A stretch of 43,543 nucleotides of DNA from Gammaproteobacteria bacterium. GTDB taxonomy: Bacteria; Pseudomonadota; Gammaproteobacteria; SZUA-229. Made by a program: the position numbers and the translations under genes. Below, one piece after another: positions 29,978 through 39,749 of the stretch (positions are counted from its first letter, which is position 1; each line of letters opens with the position of its first letter). The stretch spans positions 1 through 43,543 of the forward strand of contig JAPHSS010000003.1 of assembly GCA_026195255.1 (NCBI GenBank). Direction: 5' to 3'. The notes under the pieces were generated by a model. It searched no databases. It saw only the letters and a list, made by a program, of their open reading frames with translations, and was not told where the DNA came from.

Positions 29978-32344
29978 TTGAATCAACACCGCAGACTCTA
30001 TTTCTCTCTTTTTATCCTGATATGCTTTTTGCTGGCTTTATTATCCCCACAAAATAGCACTGTACGCTGGTTAGATGCGCAGATGTTTCGATTTGCAAGT
30101 TATTTACTGCCTGCGCAAACAGAGTCAAAAGATATGCGGGTTATTAAGCTCGATGAAGCCTGGTTGCAAAAACCTCAGGGCATTCAGGAATTCAGGTTTT
30201 TACTGCGCAAATTACGTAAGTCTAAGGCGGCTGAAATTGTATGGCTGACTGATGACTTTCCACAAATGGACTTTGTGCAGGAGGAAACTAACGAGAAGAA
30301 TATAGCCAGAACACAGGATCAGGCTAAACTGGATGAAGAGGATCTCTGGAAACCGACTGAAGGTGAAAGAAATAAACTTGCCTGGATGTTAGAAAATCAA
30401 AATGTGTTTTTAACCCAATATTCTAATATACCGCAGCAGCATAAAAACATCTCGTATAACCAGTCACTTATTTATCAGGATGGCTGGAGACAATATATAC
30501 CTTCATTGTTTTTACCGCAGACAAAGATTTTCAGATTAACTAAAACCGAATTACCTTATCGAGTATTTCCATTCGACTATCAATCGCAAGGTGATAATGC
30601 GCTGATCTGGTATTCGCCTGATCAGAGTTACACATTACCTGATTTGAGTCTGGCGTTATTTGCCGAATTTCAGAAGAGTAATAAAATTGTCTGGAACGAA
30701 GCTGGTAGAATAGATATGGGTATTAGCCAGCTGAATACTGGTATGTCTGGAAAGGTGTTTAACTATTTTTCTGAGTTAACGAATCGTCATACGCATATAA
30801 ATATATTATCGGTGGATGCGGCCGAGGCGAAATCAAGGTCATATTTTAAAAATAAAATTATTTTAATTGGTCAGGATGAGCAGCAATTGCAGGTACTGGC
30901 TGATTCGTTAAGCAGTATTAACGCAGGCGCTGTGTATTATACCCCCGCGCATAGCTGGTGGGTTTTACCTGCGCTTATGTTAGTCATTGTTATATATCTT
31001 TTATGGCTGTTGCCATTAGTCTCAAAAACCAGTGGTGTTTTTCTGGGTGCATTTATTATTTTAGCAACGATTTCAGCACAACCGGTATTGCTAATTTTAA
31101 ACGGAGTATGGTGGCCAACTATAAACCTGCTGTTATTATTAGTTCTGGGGCAAATATCAGTATATGTTTATTTGTCTGGGCAGAAAATTTTAAATGAACT
31201 TTCACAAAAACAAGATGACGCCTGGTTTCAGTTAGGGCATTACCAGTACGAAAAAGGTGATTATGAAACGGCTATAACCAGTTTGTTAAAATGTCGAGGT
31301 AATGAGGAGGTTTTATCTGATTTATATGAAATAGGTTTAAGTTTTGAACGTAAACGTCAGTATGATAGAGCTTTACAAATTTATTCAGAAATTAATGTCC
31401 GTAAAAAGAAATATAAAGATATAGATAAACGACTTAGCTCAATAAGCGGTTTTTCTGCAACAAGAACTGAGGTTTTATCTCCCTCTCAGGCACAGAAAAC
31501 ATTAGTAATGCCAGAAATGGAGCTACCTGAATTTGGTCGCTATAAGATAGAAAGAGAGCTGGGGCGGGGTGCCATGGGCGTTGTTTATTTAGGAAAAGAT
31601 CCGAAAATAAATAGAAAAGTCGCCATAAAAACTCTCGATTACACTCAGTTTAGTGAAGCTGAATTAAAATCAGTGAAATCACGATTTTTTAGAGAAGCTG
31701 AGGCCGCGGGTCGTTTATCTCATAATAATATAGTGACGGTTTATGATGTTGGCGAAGAAGAAGGTTTTGCATTTATTGCAATGGATTATGTAGAGGGGGT
31801 GCCGTTATCTGATTTCACACAGAAAAACAAGTTGCTTCCGGTGCAAGAAGTTTATCGTATCTTACAGGTGGTGGCTGAAGCGCTTGATTATGCACATAGC
31901 CAGAAGATAGTGCACCGTGATATTAAACCCGGCAATATAATGTATAACCCAAAAGATCAACAAATTAAAATTACCGATTTTGGTATAGCGCGAATAACCG
32001 ATTCAGTAAAAACACGTACCGGTAGTTTTATGGGAAGCCCTTCTTATATGGCACCAGAACAAATGACCGGGTCACGTGTTGATGGCCAGGCTGATCTGTA
32101 CTCACTGGGTGCAAGCATGTATCAACTATTAACAGGAAAATTACCTTTTGATGCAGATAGTCTTGGTAACCTGGCGTATAAAATTACCAATGAAAAACAC
32201 AGGTCGATAAGAGAAATAAGACCAGAATTACCAGCTAGTGCAACCAGAATTACAAATAAAGCCCTGCAAAAGAAAACCACTAAACGTTATGCAAGTGGTG
32301 CTGAAATGGCGGAAGCTTTAAACAGGGGTATGCCATCAGCTTAA
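29978..32344 (+). CDS. CHASE2-type membrane Ser/Thr protein kinase
   Basis: A 788-residue protein. After an N-terminal membrane helix (~6-22), residues ~25-310 form a CHASE2-like extracytoplasmic sensor. Three membrane helices follow (~325-405), then a TPR-like pair (DAWFQLGHYQYEKGDYETAI), and finally a Hanks-type kinase domain (~518-780). The kinase domain is complete: GRGAMGVVYLG (P-loop), VAIKTLD (Lys), HRDIKPGNIM (catalytic Asp), TDFGIA (metal Asp) and SPSYMAPEQM (activation loop). The start is TTG at 29978 with no good ribosome site, so an internal start cannot be excluded, although it would remove the first helix. It heads an operon with a PP2C phosphatase that probably reverses its phosphorylation. 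Confidence 0.93.
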   Translation: MNQHRRLYFSLFILICFLLALLSPQNSTVRWLDAQMFRFASYLLPAQTESKDMRVIKLDEAWLQKPQGIQEFRFLLRKLRKSKAAEIVWLTDDFPQMDFVQEETNEKNIARTQDQAKLDEEDLWKPTEGERNKLAWMLENQNVFLTQYSNIPQQHKNISYNQSLIYQDGWRQYIPSLFLPQTKIFRLTKTELPYRVFPFDYQSQGDNALIWYSPDQSYTLPDLSLALFAEFQKSNKIVWNEAGRIDMGISQLNTGMSGKVFNYFSELTNRHTHINILSVDAAEAKSRSYFKNKIILIGQDEQQLQVLADSLSSINAGAVYYTPAHSWWVLPALMLVIVIYLLWLLPLVSKTSGVFLGAFIILATISAQPVLLILNGVWWPTINLLLLLVLGQISVYVYLSGQKILNELSQKQDDAWFQLGHYQYEKGDYETAITSLLKCRGNEEVLSDLYEIGLSFERKRQYDRALQIYSEINVRKKKYKDIDKRLSSISGFSATRTEVLSPSQAQKTLVMPEMELPEFGRYKIERELGRGAMGVVYLGKDPKINRKVAIKTLDYTQFSEAELKSVKSRFFREAEAAGRLSHNNIVTVYDVGEEEGFAFIAMDYVEGVPLSDFTQKNKLLPVQEVYRILQVVAEALDYAHSQKIVHRDIKPGNIMYNPKDQQIKITDFGIARITDSVKTRTGSFMGSPSYMAPEQMTGSRVDGQADLYSLGASMYQLLTGKLPFDADSLGNLAYKITNEKHRSIREIRPELPASATRITNKALQKKTTKRYASGAEMAEALNRGMPSA

Positions 32345-32392
32345 CAGATTGATGTTTTTATTATCTGTTAGAACGGACAAGCAGGAATTATT

Positions 32393-33169
32393 ATGACGGA
32401 TGGAAAGTTAACAATTAATTATGCCGGTGGCACAGACAGGGGAAAGGTGCGCACTCAAAATGAAGACAGTATCCTGATGTCCGGTTTTGAGCGTAGTGAT
32501 GTTGTGTTATTAGTTGTTGCAGATGGTGTCGGTGGCCATAAAGGCGGTGAAGTAGCGAGTAAACTAGCCGTCGATAGTATCCATGAATATGTAGAAAAAT
32601 CAGTATTACAGGCGCACAGTGGTGGTGGATACGGTTCCGACTGGTTGGAGTTAACATTGTCGCATGCTATTTTTGAAACTAATGCGCGTCTCATCAAACA
32701 GCAGCAGGAAAATATAGATTTAAATAATATGGCAACAACAGTAGTCGCCATGTTATTTCATGATAATGAATGTGTTGTTAGTTATCTGGGTGATTCAAGG
32801 TGTTATCAATTTGCTAATAATACACTGCTTCAAATAACTGAAGATCACTCTATGTTACAAAAATTGTTAAATGAAGGAAAAATTAATCAGCAGGAATTTG
32901 AAACCAGTCCTATGCATCATATGATTAGCCAGGCTTTGGGTTTAACCTCTGAACCAGATGTGCAGGTTAGTCGTTTAGATTTTGATGATAAAGCCAGTTA
33001 TTTATTGTGTTCAGATGGATTAACCAACTGTGTTTCTGATGCGCAAATTCAGCATATACTTTCCAAAAATCAACAATTAGAAACTACTGTAGATGAGTTG
33101 ATTACCAAAGCTAATGATAACGGAGGTATAGATAATATTTCTGTGATTTTAGTTAAATCAGTAAGTTGA
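32393..33169 (+). CDS. PP2C-family (Stp1-like) protein phosphatase
   Basis: A 258-residue metal-dependent Ser/Thr phosphatase. Family motifs are all present: GKVRTQNEDS, VVADGVGGHKGGEVAS, NMATTVVAMLF, YLGDSRCYQF, ITEDHSML, LLCSDGLTNCV and GGIDNISVILV, with the metal-binding Asp residues intact. It has no membrane segment. It starts 48 bases after the kinase gene and is transcribed in the same direction, the classic kinase/phosphatase pair found beside type VI secretion or cell-envelope regulators; no such genes are in view. GGAATTATT lies before the ATG. Confidence 0.93.
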   Translation: MTDGKLTINYAGGTDRGKVRTQNEDSILMSGFERSDVVLLVVADGVGGHKGGEVASKLAVDSIHEYVEKSVLQAHSGGGYGSDWLELTLSHAIFETNARLIKQQQENIDLNNMATTVVAMLFHDNECVVSYLGDSRCYQFANNTLLQITEDHSMLQKLLNEGKINQQEFETSPMHHMISQALGLTSEPDVQVSRLDFDDKASYLLCSDGLTNCVSDAQIQHILSKNQQLETTVDELITKANDNGGIDNISVILVKSVS

Positions 33170-33181
33170 CAGGTAAGTAAT

Positions 33182-33361
33182 ATGCACAAACAACAGGAAA
33201 ACATTCAACGTGTGGTCGCAGGTAAAGTACTTAAAGATATTCATAAAATTGTAGAAGAAGACAGCGTAAAAGAAAAACAGGAAAAAAATGGAGCCCTGTT
33301 TGCAGGTAGTTTGATCTTGTTTTTTGTTATTCTTTTATCAGGTTTATTTATACTTGTGTAA
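33182..33361 (+). CDS. 59-residue tail-anchored membrane protein
   Basis: MHKQQENIQRVVAGKVLKDI begins a ~37-residue charged, helical cytoplasmic part. It is followed by one C-terminal membrane helix (ALFAGSLILFFVILLSGLFI) and a two-residue tail. It starts 12 bases after the phosphatase stop, with AGGTAAGTA upstream, so it is the third gene of the kinase/phosphatase operon. Composition, spacing and an uninterrupted frame argue that it is real. It could anchor or modulate the kinase or phosphatase; that is inference from position only. Confidence 0.65.
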   Translation: MHKQQENIQRVVAGKVLKDIHKIVEEDSVKEKQEKNGALFAGSLILFFVILLSGLFILV

Positions 33362-33411
33362 CATATGAATTGATGGGCGAAAAAATAAACTGTTAAGTTA
33401 GTCTGTTTTAT

Positions 33412-34149
33412 TTATGAATGTATAAATTGAGTGATTTTTGTGTAGTCAAAATCAGCAGATAAACAGGCATAGTAATCTTTAAACATTTCCGGCAAAAGTA
33501 TGTCCTGCATTTTATAAAAATTATCATCTTTATTTTTTAAATTTTTAATAAAACTTGCATCCTGTGGTGGCACACTTACTTCAAATTGTGTGGGGGCAAG
33601 AGATAAGCCCTTTCCGGTAACTTTCATATGCGCTTCCTTGCGTGTCCAGATCTGGAAAAATGCCTGTTTTTGTTCTGCTTCAGTTAGTTCGTCGAGCTGT
33701 TGCAGTTCATTAGTTGTAAAAAAACGTTTGCTAATTCCCCGCCAGTCTACCTTTCTCTCAGCGTGTTCAGTATCTATGCCTACAGAATGATGTCTGCACA
33801 CAGCAAGTATGGCTAAATTACCGGAATGACTTAAATTAAACTGTATATTGTTTTTATTTTGAGTATCTATTAATGAGGGTTTTCCTAATTCTGTTTGAGT
33901 AAACTCAATGTCATTAGCTTCAGCGTCAATATAGTTGGCCAGTACAGTATGCATAAAACCATGAGAGGCGATAAAGGCTTTACGGTGTTTGTAAAACTTA
34001 AGGCGTTCACTTCTTTGTTTTTCTTCACTGGAAAGCAGAGGATAGAGGTGTTTTATTCTGGCTTCGTGTACATTTAAGTAGTTTAACCAGATATGAATGT
34101 CATTATCGGCCAGTTCTATGAAGGAGTCCTGGCTATACCAGTTACTCAA
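33412..34149 (-). CDS. 4'-phosphopantetheinyl transferase (Sfp type)
   Basis: A 245-residue Sfp-type PPTase that would transfer the phosphopantetheine arm of CoA to carrier-protein serines. The three signature regions are visible: NNIQFNLSHSGNLAILAV, VGIDTEHAERKVDWRG (metal Asp and Glu) and FFQIWTRKEAHMKVTGKGL (the W-KEA motif). The ATG overlaps the stop of the RND pump gene by four bases, so the two are translationally coupled, although they have no obvious functional link. No polyketide or NRPS gene is in the window; the partner may be fatty-acid ACP or a remote cluster. Confidence 0.9.
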   Translation of the reverse strand: MSNWYSQDSFIELADNDIHIWLNYLNVHEARIKHLYPLLSSEEKQRSERLKFYKHRKAFIASHGFMHTVLANYIDAEANDIEFTQTELGKPSLIDTQNKNNIQFNLSHSGNLAILAVCRHHSVGIDTEHAERKVDWRGISKRFFTTNELQQLDELTEAEQKQAFFQIWTRKEAHMKVTGKGLSLAPTQFEVSVPPQDASFIKNLKNKDDNFYKMQDILLPEMFKDYYACLSADFDYTKITQFIHS

Positions 34150-37100
34150 GTTAGTCTTTCCTTTTTATGTATCAGTAAATACAGAACAGGTATGACTATT
34201 AATGAAACCAGTAATGAAAATGACAAACCAAAAACAACAACAGTTGCCAGTGGTTTTAACATTTCAGAACCCTCATTTAAGCCAAAGGCTAAAGGCAGCA
34301 TACCAAATACACTTGTTAAACTGGTCATTAGTATTGGGCGTAATCGTAAAGTGGCCGCTTCTAAAACAGCGGAAATTTTGTCCAGACCCTGTTGACGACA
34401 AATTTCTATCTGCTCAACCAGTACGATAGCATTATTAACTACGATACCTGCTAACATTATAATGCCTAGTTTTGCGGGCATGCTTAACTGGTTGTTTAGT
34501 GCAATTTCAATTGCAAGATAAACACCAATCAATGTAAAGGGCACACCTAATATTATAATTATTGGGTTGGTAAGTGATTCGTACTGTACGGTCATAACTA
34601 CAAATACAAGAAATACAGCAAGCATTAATAAGATATAACTGGTTGAGCTGCTCTCTTTTATGGCGTCTAGTGTGCCGCCATCGTAAACGATGTAACCATC
34701 TTCTAATGGAATGGTGTTTACAATATCAAAAACTTTTACCATTAGTTTCTGGTAATCTACATCAGAACTTATAGAGGCTGATATTTCATTTATACGTAAT
34801 TGGTTGTCACGTTTTATTGAGCTTGGGGCTGGTTCTATACTAATGCTGGCTACATCAAATAACCTGATTGCTTCATTGTTCTGTAATGAAATTATGATGT
34901 TTTGAATATCCTGAATCTGGTTTATTTCATTACGTTTTAAACGTATGCGAATATCAAACTCTCTGTCACCGTCTAAAAATTCTGTAGCAACCTGGCCATT
35001 TAAAGCAAGCTGAACAGAAAGCCCTATCTCCTCTGCGCTAATATTTAAATCGGCAGCACGTTTGCGATTTATCTTAATAATTAACTCACTGTTCTGTTCT
35101 TCATAACTATGACTTAAATTTTTAAGTTCAGGAATGACGCTTATTTTTTTAATAATTTTTTCAGCCGTCTGACTTAATATGTCAAGATCGTCACCCTGGA
35201 TTCGTAAACTGAAGTCGTCATCGCCATAACTGGTATGAATTCCCCTGACTCCACTTACATACATACGGACACTGTAACCGGCAAGTTGTAATGTTTTAAC
35301 CTGTTTTTTAAATTTTTTAATCCAGTCGCTGCTGCTTATGCCGTTACGTTCAGATAGTGTTTTTAGTTGTACAGAAATCGTTCCGCGGTTACTAAGCTGA
35401 AACTGTGAGCGACCAAAAACAGAACCGCCTGAGCTAACAAATACGGTGCTAACATCTGCTTGTTGTAATGCGAGGTCTTCAATACGTTTTAGCGTTTTAT
35501 CAAATTCGACCAAACGGGTGCCCGGTTCAGTGATAATCCTGATGGATATTTTTCCTTCATCCATTGTTGGGAAAAAGCTATCTTTCGCATTCATCAGCTG
35601 TAAAGAACTAAATATTAAACCGATAGTAAATATGCTCAATATCAATATAGAATACTTAAGGCTTGTCTTTAATATTTTTCTGTAAGTTACCTGCAGAGAG
35701 GTGAATAAACTTTTTTTACTAGACTGCGCAGGTGATCGCGTCATGGCACCTAACGCCGGAATCAATGTCAGCGCAACAACCAGTGATGCTATGATAGCCG
35801 CACTTAATGTAATGATGAGTTCACTAAATAGTAAGCCAATCAGGCCGCCGATAAAAAGGAAGGGCAATACAGCAACCAGATTGGTTATGGTTGATGCGGT
35901 AATGGCACCGGTAACTTCTGCTGCTGCATTGTTCGCGGCGATTTCGGGTGGTTCGCCTAAGGCCTGATGCCGGGAAATATTTTCTAACATGACAATAGTG
36001 TTATCTACTAACAAACCTATGCCTAGTGCCAGGCCACCCAGTGACATAATATTTAAACTAATATCACTCAAACCCATAATTAAAAATGTAATGAATATGG
36101 CCAGAGGTATAGCCGTAGCGACTATAAGGGTGCGACGAATATCTCTTAAAAATATATAAACAATAAACATCGCCAGAATGCCCCCGCTAAAGGCGGCATA
36201 ACTAGCATTGTTTAAAGCGCGTTTTACGTATACTGATTGATCATCAACGGTTTCAACTCGAATATCAGCAGGTAGTAATTTTTGTGATTTAAACCAGTCT
36301 ATTTGCTGGTGTAAACGTTGGGCAACATCAATAGTATTAGCATCAGGCTGTTTCTGTATGGTAAGTTTTACTCCGGGTAGCTGGTTTAATCGAATGCGTA
36401 GTTCTTCATCCTGATGAGTATCAATTATTTGTGCTACATCTTTCAATAATAAGTTTTTACTGGTATTAACGGGAACAAGACTGTTTTGAGTCGAATCAGC
36501 TAGTGTGTTTTTTCTAAGAGGTAAATTTGCAATTGACTCGACAGATTGAAATCGGCCTTCTGTTCTAGCGGTTAACTTTCGTGTGCTCATATACAGGATG
36601 CCACTAGAAATATCCTGGTTTTCCTGTTGTAAAAGGGTTTTTATATCATTGATTTTAAAACCTGCTGCGGCTAGTTTATCCTGGTCGACAATGACCTGTA
36701 TTTCACGTACCAGCCCACCACCTACTTCAGTTGATGCAACACCCTGTACATTTAAAAACCATTTAGAAAACTCATAATCTACCCAGCTACGTAATTCAAT
36801 AGAGTTACGAGTTGATGAGCTAACCACTAACTCCATTACAGGTAACTGTGATGGGTCGCGTTTATAAATTAAGGGTGGCTCGTCTGTTTGCGGTAAAAAA
36901 CGTTTTGCCCTGTCGAGTCGAGTACTTGCATCCTGTAATGCTCTATCAATATCTGTTCCATACGGGAATACCAGATCGACCGCACTACGACCTTCTGTAG
37001 TGGTGGACAGTACACGGGTCGCATCTTCGGTGATGGCGAGTTGTTCTTCGAGCTGGCGGGTGAACTTATCTTCCATTGCTTTTGCAGGTGTGCCGGGCTC

Positions 37101-37271
37101 GAATAAGCGTATATTTACATTTGGATAAATTATATCGGGTAGTAGATTAATATTTAACCGCTCGAAAGCAAAAAGGCCAACAACTAAAACGGTTATAGAT
37201 AACATGACAACGGCAACGGGTCGTTGGATTGACCAGCTCGCAAGACCACCTGTACGTTGTAATTTTTTCAT
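34146..37271 (-). CDS. RND efflux pump, inner-membrane subunit
   Basis: A 1041-residue RND transporter of the usual length with 12 predicted membrane helices and two large periplasmic loops. Recognisable parts are the start SIQRPVAVVMLSITVLVVG, PGTPAKAMEDKFTRQLEEQL, the TM4 region GGLALGIGLLVDNTIVMLEN with its conserved Asp (proton relay), and TASTITNLVAVLPFLFIGG. The second half has LGIIMLAGIVVNNAIVLVEQ and MTSLTSVFGMLPLAFGL. The intact Asp in LVDNTIV fits hydrophobic/amphiphilic efflux (HAE-type) rather than metal export, but substrate cannot be fixed. It lies 10 bases after the membrane-fusion gene and overlaps the PPTase gene. No outer-membrane channel gene is adjacent. Confidence 0.92.
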   Translation of the reverse strand: MKKLQRTGGLASWSIQRPVAVVMLSITVLVVGLFAFERLNINLLPDIIYPNVNIRLFEPGTPAKAMEDKFTRQLEEQLAITEDATRVLSTTTEGRSAVDLVFPYGTDIDRALQDASTRLDRAKRFLPQTDEPPLIYKRDPSQLPVMELVVSSSTRNSIELRSWVDYEFSKWFLNVQGVASTEVGGGLVREIQVIVDQDKLAAAGFKINDIKTLLQQENQDISSGILYMSTRKLTARTEGRFQSVESIANLPLRKNTLADSTQNSLVPVNTSKNLLLKDVAQIIDTHQDEELRIRLNQLPGVKLTIQKQPDANTIDVAQRLHQQIDWFKSQKLLPADIRVETVDDQSVYVKRALNNASYAAFSGGILAMFIVYIFLRDIRRTLIVATAIPLAIFITFLIMGLSDISLNIMSLGGLALGIGLLVDNTIVMLENISRHQALGEPPEIAANNAAAEVTGAITASTITNLVAVLPFLFIGGLIGLLFSELIITLSAAIIASLVVALTLIPALGAMTRSPAQSSKKSLFTSLQVTYRKILKTSLKYSILILSIFTIGLIFSSLQLMNAKDSFFPTMDEGKISIRIITEPGTRLVEFDKTLKRIEDLALQQADVSTVFVSSGGSVFGRSQFQLSNRGTISVQLKTLSERNGISSSDWIKKFKKQVKTLQLAGYSVRMYVSGVRGIHTSYGDDDFSLRIQGDDLDILSQTAEKIIKKISVIPELKNLSHSYEEQNSELIIKINRKRAADLNISAEEIGLSVQLALNGQVATEFLDGDREFDIRIRLKRNEINQIQDIQNIIISLQNNEAIRLFDVASISIEPAPSSIKRDNQLRINEISASISSDVDYQKLMVKVFDIVNTIPLEDGYIVYDGGTLDAIKESSSTSYILLMLAVFLVFVVMTVQYESLTNPIIIILGVPFTLIGVYLAIEIALNNQLSMPAKLGIIMLAGIVVNNAIVLVEQIEICRQQGLDKISAVLEAATLRLRPILMTSLTSVFGMLPLAFGLNEGSEMLKPLATVVVFGLSFSLLVSLIVIPVLYLLIHKKERLT

Positions 37272-37281
37272 GGATAAACAA

Positions 37282-38349
37282 TTAACCTTTAGTTGAGGGT
37301 AAAGATATAAGTTTCACACTCATGCCGTCTTTGAGGCCAAAAAGGCCTTTGCTAATTATCTGTTGCTGATCAGCTAAACCATCTAGAACTTCAATTAAAT
37401 TTTCGTGCTGAAAACCAGTTGATATATTAATTCGTTTTGCCTGATTATTTATGAATGCAAATACATATGCTCCCTGTTTATCATGACGGACTGTATCATA
37501 CGGAATCATCAGCCGGGACTTACTCTGGGCATATATTGTTACACGACAAAACTGACCGGCTAAAGCCCCATCCGGGACAGGATTTAAAGTGACTTCAATC
37601 GTTCCCTGACGTGTGCTCTCATCTATAACAGGGTAGATGCGCTGGATAAGCCCCTTAAATTTTTGCTCGCCTAATGCGTCGATACTGATATCGACCTGAT
37701 TACCTGTTTTTATTAAAGGTAGCAGTAATTCGCTCAAACGAATTTCAGCTTTTAAACTGCTTGTATCAATCAGGGTTAACAAATGGCTATGTAATGGGAT
37801 CACATCGCCTGGCTCGACCAGTCTTTGTGAAATCACACCTGTAAAAGGCGCTTTAATCTGACTATGTGATAATTCTGTTTGTTTTAAATTTAAGTCTGCT
37901 TTGGCGATTTCATTTAAAGTTTGAGCCTGTGCTACTTCACTTTCTGATGCTAAATTTCTAGGAGCAAGATCTTTAAGCCGACGATAATCGACTTTAGCCT
38001 GGTTTAAAGAGGCTTTTGCTTTTTCTACCTCTGATTTTAACAGAGCATCATCAAGCTGAACTAAAGTTTGTCCATGTTTAACCCTGTCACCGGGGTATAC
38101 AGGTAATGCAGTTAATAAACCAGGCACCTGATTTATGATTGTGACGGTGCGAATAGCCTGCAGTGTGCCGGTAATTGTTTGTTTGATAGAAACAGAATGA
38201 TAACTGGCACTCACGGTTTCTACGAGCGGTGTTGTTGGTTTACGTGAGGGTTTTTGTGAAGGTGAATTATCACATGCCGTTAACAACAGGATAAAAACAG
38301 GCCACAGCGATCGAGTAGAAGACATAAGCGATAGAAAATTCAAAAGCAT
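37282..38349 (-). CDS. RND efflux membrane-fusion lipoprotein
   Basis: A 355-residue periplasmic adaptor. The N terminus contains a lipoprotein signal (VFILLLTACDNS; Cys near residue 26), so the protein is probably anchored to the inner membrane. The lipoyl/hairpin/beta-barrel layout is typical: PGLLTALPVYPGDRVKHGQT, a coiled hairpin (VEKAKASLNQAKVDYRRLKD), KAPFTGVISQRLVEPGDVI and the C-terminal barrel with GAYVFAFINNQAKRI. Two starts are possible (MLLNF or the internal MSSTRSL); neither has a strong ribosome site, and the longer is given. It is the first gene of the operon with the RND pump and PPTase. Confidence 0.9.
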   Translation of the reverse strand: MLLNFLSLMSSTRSLWPVFILLLTACDNSPSQKPSRKPTTPLVETVSASYHSVSIKQTITGTLQAIRTVTIINQVPGLLTALPVYPGDRVKHGQTLVQLDDALLKSEVEKAKASLNQAKVDYRRLKDLAPRNLASESEVAQAQTLNEIAKADLNLKQTELSHSQIKAPFTGVISQRLVEPGDVIPLHSHLLTLIDTSSLKAEIRLSELLLPLIKTGNQVDISIDALGEQKFKGLIQRIYPVIDESTRQGTIEVTLNPVPDGALAGQFCRVTIYAQSKSRLMIPYDTVRHDKQGAYVFAFINNQAKRINISTGFQHENLIEVLDGLADQQQIISKGLFGLKDGMSVKLISLPSTKG

Positions 38350-38462
38350 ACCTTTAGTTAGGCCTATAGATATGAGTATAGAGCCATATATATTTTTACC
38401 TGAATTGTATCATTGTTAGGATAAAAATAACCCAAAGCATGCAGGTATATTATAAGGGGATA

Positions 38463-39740
38463 TTATGCCTGATAGTCTTCTAACCACTGGATAAAATCTT
38501 CCTGAGGCATGGGTCTGGCAAGGTAGAACCCCTGTGCAATATCACAGCCCAGGCGTTTAAGTGAAGATAAGGTAGCTTCGTTTTCTATACCCTCGGCAAC
38601 TACTTTGATATCAAAACCGTGGGCCATTTCAATAACGGTTTTTACAATATGCTGATCCATTTCATTATCCAGCATATAACGTATAAATGACTTGTCTATT
38701 TTCAGTTCATTTGCCGGTATATATTTAAAATAGGCCATAGATGAATAACCTGTTCCAAAATCATCTATTGATATGTTCAGCCCAAATGACCTGAGCTCAT
38801 CAAGTGTGATGAAACTGGTGTCCATATCTTCCATAAGCGCGCTCTCGGTAACCTCAAGTGTGAGCTGTTCCGGGTTTGCACCCCAGATACTTAATGCGCT
38901 TCTTACAGAGCTGACTAACTCTGGATCATTTAATACTCTTGCGGATAAGTTTACAGAAACTTTTAAAGGTGGTTGGGTGACGGGCCAGTCTTTAATTAAA
39001 CGTAAAGCGGCATTAATTGTCCACCAGGTGATACTATGAATTTGTCCACTTTGTTCTGATACAGGAATAAATATATCGGGTCTTATATAACCTTTATCTC
39101 GGTTTTTCCAACGAATTAAAGCTTCTGCCCCAAATAACTGGCCTGTTTTTAAATCTACCTGAGGTTGAAAGTAAAGTTCAAATTCGTCACGTTCCTGAGC
39201 GTTACGTAATTCATCTTCTATATCCCAGTTATTGACTTCAATATTTTGAGTTTTGCTTGTGTATATAGAATAGGCATCAGCACTATGTCGAGCAGTCAGT
39301 AAAGCCAGTTCTGCTTTCTGTATCAAACTCTGAATATCTACCGCATGATCAGGAAACAGAGCTATGCCCATGTCGGCACTAATTTTATGCTTGTGACCGT
39401 TAAGCGAAAATGGGGAATCCAGGCTACTTAGTAATTTGTGAGCAGCAAGTGTCACATGTCCTTCATTGAGTATTTCGGGTAAAACCATTATGAATTCCGA
39501 GTTACCCACCCGGGCAATATAATCCTGTTTACGAGAAAGTTTGTGTAGTCGCTGAGAAAACTCATCTAACAGATGGTCGGCTGCCTGATAGCCATAAACA
39601 ACGTTAATTTGTCTGAAATGATTAATGTTGATAAGTAAAATGGCAAGCTTTTTACCTTCAGTAAGGTGATCGGAAATATAGTGTTCCAGGTCACGTAAAA
39701 GTGAGTCTCTGTTGGCAACATAGGTGGGTGATTCATTCAT
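38463..39740 (-). CDS. Degenerate GGDEF plus intact EAL domain protein
   Basis: A 425-residue soluble protein. The GGDEF-like domain (~1-165) keeps the fold (LAILLININHFRQINVVYGY) but the active-site motif reads VGNSEF instead of GGDEF, so diguanylate cyclase activity is unlikely. The EAL domain (~180-425) has every expected catalytic element: GAEALIRW, VSVNLSARVL, EVTESAL, SIDDFGTGYSS, LKIDKSFI, VVAEGIEN and QGFYLARPMP. It should therefore hydrolyse c-di-GMP, with the front domain perhaps binding GTP as a regulator, as in some characterised relatives. No sensory domain precedes it. The HD-GYP-like gene lies 9 bases upstream, so they form an operon. Confidence 0.93.
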   Translation of the reverse strand: MNESPTYVANRDSLLRDLEHYISDHLTEGKKLAILLININHFRQINVVYGYQAADHLLDEFSQRLHKLSRKQDYIARVGNSEFIMVLPEILNEGHVTLAAHKLLSSLDSPFSLNGHKHKISADMGIALFPDHAVDIQSLIQKAELALLTARHSADAYSIYTSKTQNIEVNNWDIEDELRNAQERDEFELYFQPQVDLKTGQLFGAEALIRWKNRDKGYIRPDIFIPVSEQSGQIHSITWWTINAALRLIKDWPVTQPPLKVSVNLSARVLNDPELVSSVRSALSIWGANPEQLTLEVTESALMEDMDTSFITLDELRSFGLNISIDDFGTGYSSMAYFKYIPANELKIDKSFIRYMLDNEMDQHIVKTVIEMAHGFDIKVVAEGIENEATLSSLKRLGCDIAQGFYLARPMPQEDFIQWLEDYQA

Positions 39741-39749
39741 ATGTTGTTC

